Shown: positions 27,244 to 36,631 of the stretch, one piece after another
Position numbering within the stretch: position 1 is the first letter of the stretch
How the letters are laid out: every line of letters starts with the position of its first letter
Source of the DNA: CBDUQN01 sp965369375
Lineage (GTDB): Bacteria > Krumholzibacteriota > Krumholzibacteriia > Krumholzibacteriales > Krumholzibacteriaceae
DNA: 64,000 nt
Direction: 5' to 3'
Assembly (NCBI GenBank): GCA_965369375.1
Contig: CBDUQN010000006.1
Location: forward strand, 1 to 64,000
Position numbers and translations under genes: made by a program
Notes under the pieces: model-generated
What the model saw: only the letters and a program-made list of their open reading frames with translations
The model's database searches: none
What the model was told of the DNA's origin: nothing

Positions 27244-27306
27244 AATAGCTTGAACAAAAAAGAGCCTTTTGTTAGTTTTTGAGCCGTTGATGTTGGGTGG
27301 TGCGGG

Positions 27307-27987
27307 GTGAACGGCAATAAAAAATCTTCGCTCGAGGCCCTGAGATCGAGGGGTATTGTACGGGGGCTCGAGAGGGTAGGTGACGCGGAGCTCCTCGCAA
27401 TTGTTCTCGGACCGGCACGGAGCCGCTCGAGTGGGGCGATTGCGCAGGAGTTGATGGATTGCTACGGGGACCTGGCCGGGGTCGGAAGGGCCGAAGTCGA
27501 GGAGCTCGTTGTGATGGAGGGAATCGGTCCCGCGGGCGCCTTGAGGCTCAGAGCTTCTTTCGAATTGGGCAAGCGATGCATCGTCAGTTGTAAGGAAAGA
27601 TCTATTAAGAAGATACGTTCTCCCGAGGATGTTGCCGGTCTGATGATTCCCGAGATGAGGGAGCTCGATCGTGAGCATTTCAAGGCCGTCCTGCTCAACA
27701 CGAAAAACGGGATTATCCGTATTGTCACCGTCGCGGTCGGCTCTCTCAACGCGGCCCTCGTGCATCCGCGTGAGATTTTCAAGGCGGCGGTGGTTGCCAG
27801 TGCGGCGGGCATGATTCTTGTTCATAACCATCCCACCGGCAACCCCGAGCCGAGCCGCGAAGATCGGGATCTGACAGTTCGATTTACCCGCTGCGGGGAG
27901 TTGATGGGAATAGAACTGGTGGACCACATCATTATCGGTGGAGACCGTTTTGTCAGCATGCGGGAGCGGGGGCTCATAGCAGTCTGA
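27307..27987 (+). CDS. radC: RadC family JAB-domain protein
   Basis: This 226-residue protein starts at a GTG. An N-terminal helix-hairpin-helix-like part (ELVVMEGIGPAGALRLRASFELGKR) precedes a JAB/MPN metalloprotease-like domain with the EIF ... HNHPTGNPEPSREDRDLT motif carrying the zinc ligands. RadC was once linked to DNA repair, but its function is unsettled. Its position just before mreB is conserved in many Gram-negatives and Firmicutes. The stop is 14 bases before the mreB start. Confidence 0.94.
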   Translation: MNGNKKSSLEALRSRGIVRGLERVGDAELLAIVLGPARSRSSGAIAQELMDCYGDLAGVGRAEVEELVVMEGIGPAGALRLRASFELGKRCIVSCKERSIKKIRSPEDVAGLMIPEMRELDREHFKAVLLNTKNGIIRIVTVAVGSLNAALVHPREIFKAAVVASAAGMILVHNHPTGNPEPSREDRDLTVRFTRCGELMGIELVDHIIIGGDRFVSMRERGLIAV

Positions 27988-28001
27988 AAGGAAGGAAGAT
28001 A

Positions 28002-29036
28002 TTGTTCGGGCGCCTGGCAAATTATTTTACAAACGATATCGCGATCGACCTCGGAACGGCGAACACGCTCGTCTACCTGAAAGGTGACGGGATCGTTCTG
28101 AACGAGCCTTCCGTGGTTTCGGTCGATCAGAAGACAAAGAAAGTGTATGCCGTCGGAGCCGAAGCGAAGGCGATGCTCGGCAAGACACCCGATCACATCG
28201 TGGCGATTCGGCCGCTCAAGGACGGCGTCATAGCCGATTTCGACATAACCGAGGTCATGCTGAGAGAGTTCATCCGCAAGTCACAGAAGAAGCGCTTCTT
28301 CGTCAGGCCGCGGATCGTGATAAGCGTGCCTTCGGGCATAACGGAGGTCGAACGAAGGGCCGTAACTGATTCCGCGCAGAATGCGGGCGCGAGGGAGGTA
28401 TACCTCGTCGCAGAGCCGATAGCGGCGGCTATCGGCGTAGGCCTTCCGGTGGATAAGCCGTCGGGAAACATGGTTATCGACATCGGCGGCGGAACGACGG
28501 AGATAGCCGTTATCGCGCTCAACGGCATTGTGACCGACATCTCGATTCGTGTCGGCGGGGACGAGATGGACGAAGCGATCGTTCAGCATATCAAGAAGGC
28601 GTACAATCTCCTGATCGGTGACCAGACGGCCGAACATGTCAAGATGGTGATTGGATCCGCAGCAAGACTCAAGAAGGAAGAGGAAATGGAGATCAAGGGG
28701 AGGGATCTCGTTTCAGGGATACCGAAGATCCTCAAGATCTCCAGTGTCGAGATCCGCGAGGCGCTCGCAGAACCGGTCGCCCAGATCGTCGCGGCGCTCA
28801 AGACGGCGCTCGAGCAGACTCCTCCGGAACTTGCAGCGGATATCGTGGATAGAGGGATTGTCATGACGGGTGGAGGTTCGATGTTGAGAGGTCTCGAAAT
28901 TCTCCTCAAGGAGGAGACGAATCTGCCGATCAATGTGGTCGAAGACCCCTTGACGTGTGTCGTGCTCGGGAGCGGTAAGATTCTTGGATCACTCCACCTG
29001 TACGAGAGAGTCATTATAAAAAGCTCCCGCTTTTAA
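28002..29036 (+). CDS. mreB: Rod-shape-determining actin MreB
   Basis: This 344-residue bacterial actin begins at a TTG with a GGAAGGAAG ribosome site. It shows the phosphate-1 loop (IAIDLGTANTLVYLKG), IDIGGGTTEIAVI, and the adenosine motif GIVMTGGGSMLRG. It polymerises under the membrane and guides the elongation machinery encoded in the genes that follow (mreC, mreD, PBP2, rodA). Length is normal for the family. Confidence 0.97.
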   Translation: MFGRLANYFTNDIAIDLGTANTLVYLKGDGIVLNEPSVVSVDQKTKKVYAVGAEAKAMLGKTPDHIVAIRPLKDGVIADFDITEVMLREFIRKSQKKRFFVRPRIVISVPSGITEVERRAVTDSAQNAGAREVYLVAEPIAAAIGVGLPVDKPSGNMVIDIGGGTTEIAVIALNGIVTDISIRVGGDEMDEAIVQHIKKAYNLLIGDQTAEHVKMVIGSAARLKKEEEMEIKGRDLVSGIPKILKISSVEIREALAEPVAQIVAALKTALEQTPPELAADIVDRGIVMTGGGSMLRGLEILLKEETNLPINVVEDPLTCVVLGSGKILGSLHLYERVIIKSSRF

Positions 29037-29038
29037 GC

Positions 29039-29884
29039 ATGCAATTTTTATCCTTCCTTTTCGATAAGCATCTCGACAAAACAGTACTGGCTATTGCTGT
29101 CACAGCGTCGATCGTGCTTCTCACGCGGCATGACGAGAGCATGGTCAACGCCACCCGTGAAATCAGCGATCTCCTGCTCTACCCGGTTATAAAGGTCGAG
29201 GGGAACTTCTCGAATGTCAAGGCCCTGCGAACGGAAAATGACAGCCTGCGGGTCAGGGTCGCTGAGCTGAGCCATGAACGGGAACGGCTGCTTCAGTACC
29301 GCGACGAGCGCGACCGCTTGCGTAAACTGATCGGTCTTCGTGAAGACCCGGCGTTCAGTCTGCGCCCGTGCGAGGTGGTCGCCCGATCTTCAAACCGCTT
29401 TCACCATGCAATAACGATCGACCGGGGGGACAAGGACGGAGTCAGGGCGGGGATGGCGGTCGTCGGCTATCAAGGCATCGTCGGCCGCGTTACGCAGGTC
29501 TTTCTGCACTCGTCGAGAGTGCTGCTACTCAACAACAAATCGATATCGGTCAGCTGCATCGACAAGCGGAGCCGCATAATGGGGGTCCTCGAGTGGGAAC
29601 GCGGGAATCTCTTCCGGCTCGAATATGTGGGCAGGGAGGAGGACGTTTTGCCGGGGGACACGCTTATCACGAGCGGTCAGGGGCGCCTCTTCCCGAAGGG
29701 TTTTCCCGTGGGAACGGTCTTTCAGGTGGCCGACGAATGGGGCGGATTCTCGAGAAGGGTGGGTGTTATCAGCACCACCGATCTCAACAAACTCGAAGAG
29801 CTCTTTGTGGTTCTCGGCGGGAAGGATCTTAAAGACGAGCGCGTCTTCGACATGATGGAAGACGTCGAGGATCGCAAGCGTTAG
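29039..29884 (+). CDS. mreC: Rod-shape protein MreC
   Basis: This 281-residue bitopic membrane protein has a membrane helix at about residues 14-28 (TVLAIAVTASIVLLT), a coiled coil (about 55-95, NDSLRVRVAELSHERERLLQYRDERDRLRKL) and the periplasmic beta domains (VVARSSNRFHHAITIDRGDKDGVRAGMAVVG). It starts two bases after the mreB stop and links the cytosolic filament to PBP2. Confidence 0.95.
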   Translation: MQFLSFLFDKHLDKTVLAIAVTASIVLLTRHDESMVNATREISDLLLYPVIKVEGNFSNVKALRTENDSLRVRVAELSHERERLLQYRDERDRLRKLIGLREDPAFSLRPCEVVARSSNRFHHAITIDRGDKDGVRAGMAVVGYQGIVGRVTQVFLHSSRVLLLNNKSISVSCIDKRSRIMGVLEWERGNLFRLEYVGREEDVLPGDTLITSGQGRLFPKGFPVGTVFQVADEWGGFSRRVGVISTTDLNKLEELFVVLGGKDLKDERVFDMMEDVEDRKR

Positions 29885-29895
29885 AAGGAGAAGAG

Positions 29896-30393
29896 GTGCG
29901 TTTAGTTTTCATCGTGGTGTGTGCGCTGATTGTTTTTGTCCTGCAGGTCAAGCTCGTTCCCGAACTGTCGATAGGGGGTGCTGCACCTGAATTGATGCTT
30001 ATCATGCTCGTCATGATTTCCCTTAAGTTGTCTCCCGCGCCGGCTATCATTGCCGGATTCCTCCTCGGATTTCTCCTCGATCTCGGAAACGCCCTGCACC
30101 TCGGGGCGAACGCCATGGCTTTTTCGATCATCGCCTACGGCGTTTCACACATCGGCGGCGGGTACCTTCCGGAGGGTGTTTTCTTCAAGGGATTTCTTGT
30201 TTTTGTGACATCGCTGTTCAAGGACGTGGTTGTTCTCGCTATCATGACCGGATTCGATATCCCCGACATGCTGCATCTTCTGTTCAGGTATTCGTTGCTC
30301 ACTGCCCTGTATTCCGCGGTGGTTGGAATGATCGTCTTTACGCTTCTTCGGCCCCTCATGAGAAGGATGGTTCGTTCCAATGTCGGCATTTGA
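29896..30393 (+). CDS. mreD: Rod-shape protein MreD
   Basis: This 165-residue polytopic membrane protein starts at a GTG with AGAAGGAGAAGAG upstream. It has about five hydrophobic segments and no catalytic motif, as expected of MreD. Its 3' end overlaps the PBP2 gene by 14 bases, indicating translational coupling. Confidence 0.9.
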   Translation: MRLVFIVVCALIVFVLQVKLVPELSIGGAAPELMLIMLVMISLKLSPAPAIIAGFLLGFLLDLGNALHLGANAMAFSIIAYGVSHIGGGYLPEGVFFKGFLVFVTSLFKDVVVLAIMTGFDIPDMLHLLFRYSLLTALYSAVVGMIVFTLLRPLMRRMVRSNVGI

Positions 30394-32245
30394 TCGGCAA
30401 TCTGCCTCTATTCTCGATTTTCGAAAGAAAACGCTGCTCCTAGCGCTCTTTTTAGTGCTCGTCGTGCTCACAATGAGGCTCTTCTATCTGCAGGTCATAC
30501 GCCATGGTCACTATAACAGGCTCGCTATTACCAACAGGGTGCAGCGGGAGCGCATCATCGCGCCGCGGGGGCTGATCCGTGCGCGGGATGGATCGAAGCT
30601 CGTCGTCAACGCACCGACGTACCGGATCAGCATTCTCCCCGGCATGATCCATGGCCGGCAGGAACGCCTTTCGCTCGCCTGCGAATGGCTGGGTATCGAC
30701 GAGCAGAAACTTCTCGAAGACCTCGCCGAGTGGCGTGGGAGATACGCCGACGGGAGGGGAATGCCGGTCGTCCAATCCGCCAGCAAAGAGCAGATATCGG
30801 TCCTGCGCGAGCTTCGCACGCAGCTTCCCTTCTTCAGGCTCGAGATGAAGCCGAGGCGCCAGTATCCCGAGGGGACGATGGCGGTCCACATTCTCGGGTA
30901 TGTCGGGGAAGTCACCGATGAAGAGCTGAGCAACGGGAATGATCTACATGCGGGGGACCTCATCGGAAGGACCGGCGTCGAAAAGACGTACGATCGATAT
31001 CTGCGTGGGGTGGACGGCATCAGGCTGATGGAAATCAGCGCCGAGGGCACGAGAATCGGCGAGATCAGCGGATTTTTCGAAGACGATGAAATGGAGCAGT
31101 TACTCACTCCACAGCCGCCGGTTCCCGGCAACGATGTATACCTCAGCCTCGATATGAATCTGCAGAGGGCCGTCGAGAAGATATTCAAATGGAAACGGGG
31201 AGTTGTCATTATCATGAATCCGCGAAACGGCGCGATACTCGCCGCCGTCAGCCGTCCCCCGTACAACCCGAATATCTTTCTCGAAGGAGTGAGCGAGACG
31301 AGGTGGAAGTCGCTCTACGAGGATCCCGCAAAGCCGCTCTTCAACAGGACCGTGCAGGCGACGTATCCGCCGGGATCGGTGTTCAAGCTCGTAACCGCCT
31401 ACGCCGCCCTTTGCAACACGGTCATCTCGAGTAACAGCTATATGCAACCGTGCTTCGGGACGTATAAATTCGGCAACCGGTACTTCGGGTGCTGGAAGCC
31501 CGGAGGGCACGGCTCCCTGTTGCTTTACGGCGCTATCGTGAACTCCTGTAATGTCTATTTCTATCAGGTCGGTGAGCTGCTGACCGCGAACCAGTTCTCC
31601 GACGCCGGGAAACTCTTCGGGTACGGGAAAAAAACGAAGATCGATCTCCCGAGCGAGGCAAGGGGCATCCTGCCGGATCATGCCTACTTCGACCGCCGGT
31701 TCGGGAAGCGGAAGTGGACGAAGGGGCATCTGCTCAACTATTCGACAGGTCAGGGAGAGCTGCTGGCAACGCCGATTCAAATCTGTTCGATGGCTGCGGT
31801 TTTTGCGAACGGTGGTAGGTGGGTAGAGCCTCACTGTGTTGAAAAGATCTTCGATGTCGAGGGAAGGATCGTCTACGAGGGAAAGAAGCAGGGAAACGTT
31901 ATCCCCGGGATCGATAGAAGCAAGTTGCATATGATTCGAAACGCAATGAGAGGTGTCATTGCCGATAAGAAAGGCACGGGCAGAGCGGCTGCTGTTCCCG
32001 GTTTCGCCATCGCGGGAAAGACAGGAACGGCCCAGAATCCTCACGGTGAGGACCATGCGCTTTTTGTGGCGTACGGACCGGCCGATAGCCCTGAGATCGT
32101 GATAACGGTTATAATGGAAAATGCGGGACACGGCGGAGCGATGGCGGCCCCGATAGCGCGTGAGATTTTTTCGTCGTATTTTATCCCCGTTGCCGGAGCT
32201 GACGGTACGGTCGATTTCATGGTGCTGTCCGACGACGCGGACTGA
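30380..32245 (+). CDS. mrdA: Penicillin-binding protein 2, elongation transpeptidase
   Basis: This 621-residue class B PBP has one N-terminal membrane helix (LLLALFLVLVVLTMRLFYLQV), then a dimerisation domain (RERIIAPRGLIRARDG, pedestal). The transpeptidase motifs are complete: Ser333 in PPGSVFKL (SxxK), SCN at residues 389-391, and KTG at 547-549 (AGKTGTAQNPHGEDHALFVAY). It crosslinks lateral-wall peptidoglycan with the RodA glycosyltransferase encoded next. It overlaps mreD by 14 bases. Confidence 0.96.
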   Translation: MSAFDRQSASILDFRKKTLLLALFLVLVVLTMRLFYLQVIRHGHYNRLAITNRVQRERIIAPRGLIRARDGSKLVVNAPTYRISILPGMIHGRQERLSLACEWLGIDEQKLLEDLAEWRGRYADGRGMPVVQSASKEQISVLRELRTQLPFFRLEMKPRRQYPEGTMAVHILGYVGEVTDEELSNGNDLHAGDLIGRTGVEKTYDRYLRGVDGIRLMEISAEGTRIGEISGFFEDDEMEQLLTPQPPVPGNDVYLSLDMNLQRAVEKIFKWKRGVVIIMNPRNGAILAAVSRPPYNPNIFLEGVSETRWKSLYEDPAKPLFNRTVQATYPPGSVFKLVTAYAALCNTVISSNSYMQPCFGTYKFGNRYFGCWKPGGHGSLLLYGAIVNSCNVYFYQVGELLTANQFSDAGKLFGYGKKTKIDLPSEARGILPDHAYFDRRFGKRKWTKGHLLNYSTGQGELLATPIQICSMAAVFANGGRWVEPHCVEKIFDVEGRIVYEGKKQGNVIPGIDRSKLHMIRNAMRGVIADKKGTGRAAAVPGFAIAGKTGTAQNPHGEDHALFVAYGPADSPEIVITVIMENAGHGGAMAAPIAREIFSSYFIPVAGADGTVDFMVLSDDAD

Positions 32246-32302
32246 TAGAAGAAACGCTTACTATTTTGATTCTCAGCGTTCTGTGATGAACGAGGTTTTA
32301 TC

Positions 32303-33562
32303 GTGGCGGAACGAATATTTAGAAATCTCGACTGGTTGATTTTCGTCCCCGTGCTCCTGCTCATCGGGATGGGGCTTCTGACACTCTACTCGGTGGAACA
32401 CATACCGCCGGACCTGAGAACCACGTTCCCCGAAGGCGGCGGTCAATTCTTCGAGCGCCAGCTCATCTGGACGGCGCTCGGATTCATCGTTCTCGTGATG
32501 GCTCTCGCGCTGCCTTTCAAGTACTTCGAGGGTCTCGCGACGCTGTTTTACGCCGCCGGCCTCGTCCTGCTCGTCGTGTTGCTGCTGCTGGAGAAGAGCA
32601 GCCGTTGGCTCGCATTCGGAGGTTTCAGGATCCAGCCGAGCGAGTTCATGAAGATCGGCGTGATTTTCTTTCTCGCGCGGTACCTCTCGGGAAAGGGAAG
32701 CGATCCTAACAGATTCAGGGTTCTCGCCCTCTCTTCGCTTGTCGTGATCGTTCCTCTCGTGCTCGTCGCGAAGCAGCCCGATCTCGGAACGGCGCTCGTC
32801 TATCCCGCGCTGCTGATTTCCATGTTGTACTGGAGGGGGTTGAGTGAAAATGCGCTGATACTATTTCTTTCTCCCATCGTGATGGCCTTCTTGACGGTGT
32901 ACAGTCCCCAAGACATCGAACGCTGGAACTATCCCGTCTTTCTTTTCATATTTTTTATCATCATTCTTGTTTTTGCATTCCGACGAAGAAAAAATATCAT
33001 ATACAGTGTATCACTGGTGGGGATGAACCTCGCGGTCATGTTGATCGTGCCCACCTTGCTCGGCAAGCTCAAGATCTACCAGCAGAAGAGGATTCTCGCG
33101 TTTCTTAATCCAGAATCCGACATACTGGGAACAGGCTGGCAGGTGTACCAATCGAAAGTGGCGATCGGTTCGGGCGGCTTTCTCGGAAAGCAATACCTCC
33201 AGGGCACGCAGAAGCTCCTCGCCTTCCTGCCGGAACGGCATTCCGATTTTGTCTATGCCGTGCTGAGCGAAGAGCTCGGATTCCTCGGAGCGATTGTCGT
33301 CCCGCTGCTCTTTTCCATTGTAATCGTACGGGGGCTCTATCTCGCGATAAGCGTCAAGAACCGGTTTGCTTCACTCGCCATCATCGGTATCTGCGCATAT
33401 TTTGCCTTTCATGTTTTCATAAATATCGGCATGACGGTCGGCCTTGCTCCCGTAACCGGCCTGCCACTTCCATTTTTGAGTTACGGCGGGAGCTCCATGA
33501 TGATAAGCTGTTTCTTGATCGGAATGCTTCTGAATTTCAGCGTGCGCTTCTATGAATACTAA
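32303..33562 (+). CDS. rodA: RodA peptidoglycan glycosyltransferase (SEDS)
   Basis: This 419-residue SEDS protein starts at a GTG. About ten membrane helices are present, with the motifs KQPDLGTALVYPALL (catalytic Asp region), FLPERHSDFVYAVLSEELGFLGA and GMTVGLAPVTGLPLPFLSYGGSSMM. It polymerises glycan strands for cell elongation in complex with PBP2. Its length is slightly above E. coli RodA because of an inserted hydrophobic segment around residues 205-235. Confidence 0.95.
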   Translation: MAERIFRNLDWLIFVPVLLLIGMGLLTLYSVEHIPPDLRTTFPEGGGQFFERQLIWTALGFIVLVMALALPFKYFEGLATLFYAAGLVLLVVLLLLEKSSRWLAFGGFRIQPSEFMKIGVIFFLARYLSGKGSDPNRFRVLALSSLVVIVPLVLVAKQPDLGTALVYPALLISMLYWRGLSENALILFLSPIVMAFLTVYSPQDIERWNYPVFLFIFFIIILVFAFRRRKNIIYSVSLVGMNLAVMLIVPTLLGKLKIYQQKRILAFLNPESDILGTGWQVYQSKVAIGSGGFLGKQYLQGTQKLLAFLPERHSDFVYAVLSEELGFLGAIVVPLLFSIVIVRGLYLAISVKNRFASLAIIGICAYFAFHVFINIGMTVGLAPVTGLPLPFLSYGGSSMMISCFLIGMLLNFSVRFYEY

Positions 33563-33595
33563 CCGGTATTGACGACGAAACGAGAGGAGAGCAAG

Positions 33596-34363
33596 GTGCA
33601 TCCGATACTGATCGAGCTCGGCAAATTCAGGATATACTCATACGGCTTCATGCTCGCACTGAGTTTCTTTGTCGGCATTCTCCTTGCGGGCAAACGGGCG
33701 GAGAAACAGGGGATGCGTAAGGAGGTTATATACGATCTCAGTATCATCCTGATCCTGGCGGCCGTGATTGGATCGAGAAGCCTGTACATTCTCACACACC
33801 GGGAGCACTACCACGGCGTCATCGATATCATCGCCCTCTGGCAGGGAGGTGCGACCTATTACGGCGGCCTCGGTCTCTGTATCATCGGGGCCGGCGTCTA
33901 TCTCAGAATAAAAGGTGTTTCGTTCTTCAAGGTCGCCGATATCTGCTCTCCATCGATCGCACTCGGCGTCTTTATCACGAGGCTCGGGTGTTTCTTGAGC
34001 GGCTGCTGTTTCGGCGTTCCCACCGATTCGGGACTCGGTATGGTTTTTCCTCCCGATTGCCCCGCCGGACATTTGTACACCGGCGTTTCCATCCATCCGG
34101 CTCAGCTCTATGCTTCTTTCGCCGGGTTGATCATCTTTATTGCTCTCGTCTTTATCAGCAGGCGCAAGAGGTTCGATGGATATACGTTCGGATTTCTCTG
34201 CATTCTCTACGGAGCGGCGAGGTTCTCCGTTGATTTTTACCGCTACTACGAGGAATACACGAACTTTTTCTCCGGCTACCTGACGATCAGTCAGTTTATG
34301 AGCATATTCCTCATGCTATGCGGATTTCTCATTCTCGGCATCATGTCGAGGAGAGCGAGGTAA
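33596..34363 (+). CDS. lgt: Prolipoprotein diacylglyceryl transferase
   Basis: This 255-residue enzyme transfers diacylglycerol from phosphatidylglycerol to the lipobox Cys of prolipoproteins in the inner membrane. Family features are VHPILIELGKFRIYSYGFMLALSFFVGIL at the N-terminus, YYGGLGLCIIGAGVYLR (HGG-like region with Tyr), ITRLGCFLSGCCFGVPT (signature, with the Cys-containing variant) and IHPAQLYASFAG. A GTG at 33596 has GAGGAG at 33584-33589; an upstream TTG at 33569 is less likely. The many lipoproteins in this window are its likely substrates. Confidence 0.93.
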   Translation: MHPILIELGKFRIYSYGFMLALSFFVGILLAGKRAEKQGMRKEVIYDLSIILILAAVIGSRSLYILTHREHYHGVIDIIALWQGGATYYGGLGLCIIGAGVYLRIKGVSFFKVADICSPSIALGVFITRLGCFLSGCCFGVPTDSGLGMVFPPDCPAGHLYTGVSIHPAQLYASFAGLIIFIALVFISRRKRFDGYTFGFLCILYGAARFSVDFYRYYEEYTNFFSGYLTISQFMSIFLMLCGFLILGIMSRRAR

Positions 34364-34425
34364 ACGGAAAGCATGCGCCTTCCTCCGGCAACGGGTGCTC
34401 TGTATTAAGAGCCCTTTTTGGGATT

Positions 34426-35313
34426 ATGGCGCGCCTGATCGATTGTCGGCGCAGCGGTTCATTAAACGGATCTTGCATATCGGGATTGGGTGGTGCAGTG
34501 GCGGTTGGGTTCATAAATCTCGTTTTCGATCTTTTTATCTCCGCAAAGTGTCTGAGATGCGACTCGAACCTTTCGCCTCCGGATCCGGACGGGTGTTATC
34601 GCATCCCCCATGGATGGCCCGCGGAGACGATCGAATTTCTCGGCGCCGACTTCTCGATCGATATCCTCGGCAAAATCCCCATACCGGCGAGGATTCTCTG
34701 CTCGGGGTGCTGGCTCGATCTCGAACCGGCATCCGCAGCGGTGACACTTTCCGTCGGCGAGCGGAAAGAACAAACAGACCGGACGCACGTGCAACTCATC
34801 ACGCCATTCTATACGAACGATACGCTTCTCGAGGTAATCCATTTTCTCAAATTTTCTTCCGGCAGGACGTCCGCGCCGCCCCTGTCATGGTGGCTGGCGC
34901 TTTCATTGTCGCGGCACGTCGAGAAGCACCGTCCGGGAGGATTCATACGGCCGCTCGTGATTCCGGTACCGCTTCATCCTTCACGGCGGCGCTCCCGCGG
35001 TTATAATCAGGCAGCCGATCTGGCAAAGTACACGGCCGGCCGTGCCGGGATCGATATGAGCCGGACGGTGTTGCGGCGCATCAGAAAAACGAAGCCCCAG
35101 GCGAATCTCGAGCCCGAGGAGAGGGCGGAAAATGTGCGCGGCGCCTTCGAGCTCGTTGATTTGGGTATCGTACGGGGAAGGGATGTCATAGTGATCGATG
35201 ATCTCGTGACCACCGGGGAGACGGCACGGGCATCCATCGCCGCCCTGGGTCGCGGCCGTCCCGCATCGATAACGGTGCTTGCCGCGGGAAGGCCGAAGAG
35301 GTTCGGGATATGA
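34426..35313 (+). CDS. comF: ComF-family phosphoribosyltransferase-like protein
   Basis: This protein of 295 residues or fewer has a zinc-ribbon-like N-terminus (AKCLRC ... ILCSGCW), a helical stretch (LEVIHFLKF) and a C-terminal PRTase domain: VIPVPLHPSRRRSRGYNQAADLAKYTAG and the PRPP loop DVIVIDDLVTTGETARASI. ComF supports DNA uptake in naturally competent bacteria and is widespread elsewhere. The start is uncertain. The frame is open from 34318 inside lgt; ATG 34426 is given here, and GTG 34498 would fit the usual short lead to the first Cys pair better. Confidence 0.87.
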   Translation: MARLIDCRRSGSLNGSCISGLGGAVAVGFINLVFDLFISAKCLRCDSNLSPPDPDGCYRIPHGWPAETIEFLGADFSIDILGKIPIPARILCSGCWLDLEPASAAVTLSVGERKEQTDRTHVQLITPFYTNDTLLEVIHFLKFSSGRTSAPPLSWWLALSLSRHVEKHRPGGFIRPLVIPVPLHPSRRRSRGYNQAADLAKYTAGRAGIDMSRTVLRRIRKTKPQANLEPEERAENVRGAFELVDLGIVRGRDVIVIDDLVTTGETARASIAALGRGRPASITVLAAGRPKRFGI

Positions 35314-35415
35314 AGTTGCCTCGAGCGTTGAGATCGGCAAGCGATGCTGCGCCAGGCGTTGGAAATGGCTTTTTCTCGAAAAAGCGTCGTAACCCGTTGT
35401 CAAATAAGAAGCGCT
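35314..35415. other. Noncoding stretch after comF
   Basis: No gene or clear terminator is visible between comF and the palindrome at 35416. Together with the sequence up to 35671 this is one of the longer noncoding stretches in the window and appears to be the control region of the glycolytic operon. Confidence 0.5.
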
Positions 35416-35433
35416 ACTCCCGACGTCGGGAGT
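35416..35433. promoter_or_regulatory. Perfect 18-bp palindrome, candidate operator
   Basis: ACTCCCGAC-GTCGGGAGT is a perfect 18-bp palindrome. Its right arm extends into GGGAGTGAAATTATCCCC (35428-35445), and a related element GGGAGTGATACTTTCCC occurs at 35495-35511. The repeated GGGAGTGA-(n)-TCCC layout upstream of the fba promoter looks like paired regulator sites, but no regulator is identified. Confidence 0.5.
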
Positions 35434-35607
35434 GAAATTATCCCCGGTGTCACATATCTACGAATCGTTCCGGCCAGAGGATACACCCGATACGGGGAGT
35501 GATACTTTCCCATGCAGCTGCGGGCCACATACTATTAAGCTGCCGGCCTCGCGCCCGGCGGCGCGCGTCTTATTACGAACGCAGAAATTACGGTAAAGCT
35601 GTTGTGC

Positions 35608-35636
35608 TTGACATCACAGATTTTTTATGCCATATT
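35608..35636 (+). promoter_or_regulatory. Promoter of the glycolytic operon
   Basis: TTGACA at 35608-35613, 17 bases, then CATATT at 35631-35636. Transcription would begin near 35643, about 30 bases before the GTG of the aldolase gene, whose AGGAGG lies at 35661-35666. Confidence 0.65.
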
Positions 35637-35671
35637 TGCTTTCGTTCTCAAGTCATTCGAAGGAGGATAAC

Positions 35672-36595
35672 GTGCTTGTTACTAACAAGTTACTGCTTGA
35701 CAAGGCCCAGCAGGGCGCGTATGCCGTGGGTGCTTTCAATATAAACAACATGGAGTTTGTCCAGGCCATTACGGGCGCGGCGGAAGAGCTCATGAGCCCC
35801 GTGATACTCGCGGTTTCGGAAGGTGCGATCAAGTACGCCGGTTTCAGCTACCTCGTCTCTCTCGTACATCTCGCCGCCGAGGAGCGGGAGATCCCGATGT
35901 CCCTGCATCTCGATCACGGCCGGGACATGGAGGTCATCGAGCAGTGCATTGAGGACGGGTTCACCTCCGTGATGATCGACGGTTCCCACCTTCCCTTCGA
36001 GGAGAACATCGCCGTGACGAAGGCGGTAGTCGAGAAGGCTCGGGCCAAGGGTGTGTCCGTCGAGGGAGAGCTCGGACGTCTCGCGGGGATTGAGGACAAC
36101 ATCTCGGTGGAAGAGAAGGACGCGCTGCTCACCGACGTCGCCGAAGCGAAAGAGTTTGTCGAGCGGACCGGAATCGATGCCCTAGCCATCGCCGTCGGGA
36201 CCTCGCACGGGGCATACAAGTTCAAGGGGAAGGCGAATCTCGCGCTCGAACGGATCACGGAGATCGCCGATGTCGTCGACATCCCGCTCGTCCTGCATGG
36301 TGCATCCGGTGTGAAGAAGGAGAACGTGGATATAGCAAACAGCTTCGGTGCCGAGCTGGGGGACGCCAAGGGTGTTCCCGACGAAGCGATCGTCGAGGCG
36401 GTAACGCGTGGCATCTGCAAGGTGAACATAGATACCGACATGCGCATCGCTTTCCTCGCTTTCCTGAGAAAGGCGCTCTCGGAAAAACCGGAGAACATAG
36501 ATCCGAGAAAATACCTGAGCGCGGCCCGTGAGGCCGTCGGCCAGGTGGTCAGGGAAAAAGTAACGTTGCTGCGCAGTGAGGGACGGGCATCCTAG
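35672..36595 (+). CDS. fba: Class II fructose-bisphosphate aldolase
   Basis: This 307-residue zinc aldolase interconverts fructose-1,6-bisphosphate with glyceraldehyde-3-phosphate and dihydroxyacetone phosphate. Signatures: GAFNINNMEFVQAI, the zinc/catalytic region MSLHLDHGRDMEVIEQCIEDGFTSVMIDGSHLPFEENI, AIAVGTSHGAYKFKG, and LVLHGASGV ending with KVNIDTDMRIAF. A GTG start at 35672 fits AGGAGG at 35661-35666; an upstream ATG at 35627 overlaps the promoter and is rejected. It is the first gene of a fba-gap-pgk-tpiA-secG cluster. Confidence 0.95.
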   Translation: MLVTNKLLLDKAQQGAYAVGAFNINNMEFVQAITGAAEELMSPVILAVSEGAIKYAGFSYLVSLVHLAAEEREIPMSLHLDHGRDMEVIEQCIEDGFTSVMIDGSHLPFEENIAVTKAVVEKARAKGVSVEGELGRLAGIEDNISVEEKDALLTDVAEAKEFVERTGIDALAIAVGTSHGAYKFKGKANLALERITEIADVVDIPLVLHGASGVKKENVDIANSFGAELGDAKGVPDEAIVEAVTRGICKVNIDTDMRIAFLAFLRKALSEKPENIDPRKYLSAAREAVGQVVREKVTLLRSEGRAS

Positions 36596-36631
36596 GCATG
36601 CATGAGCTCCGCGCATTGAAAGGAGATGGAG

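Noticed and set aside
27253..27280. Terminator-like AT-rich hairpin between the rhomboid-TPR gene and radC
   Set aside because: AACAAAA/TTTTGTT can pair, but the stem has little GC and the T-run is interrupted, so I do not call it.
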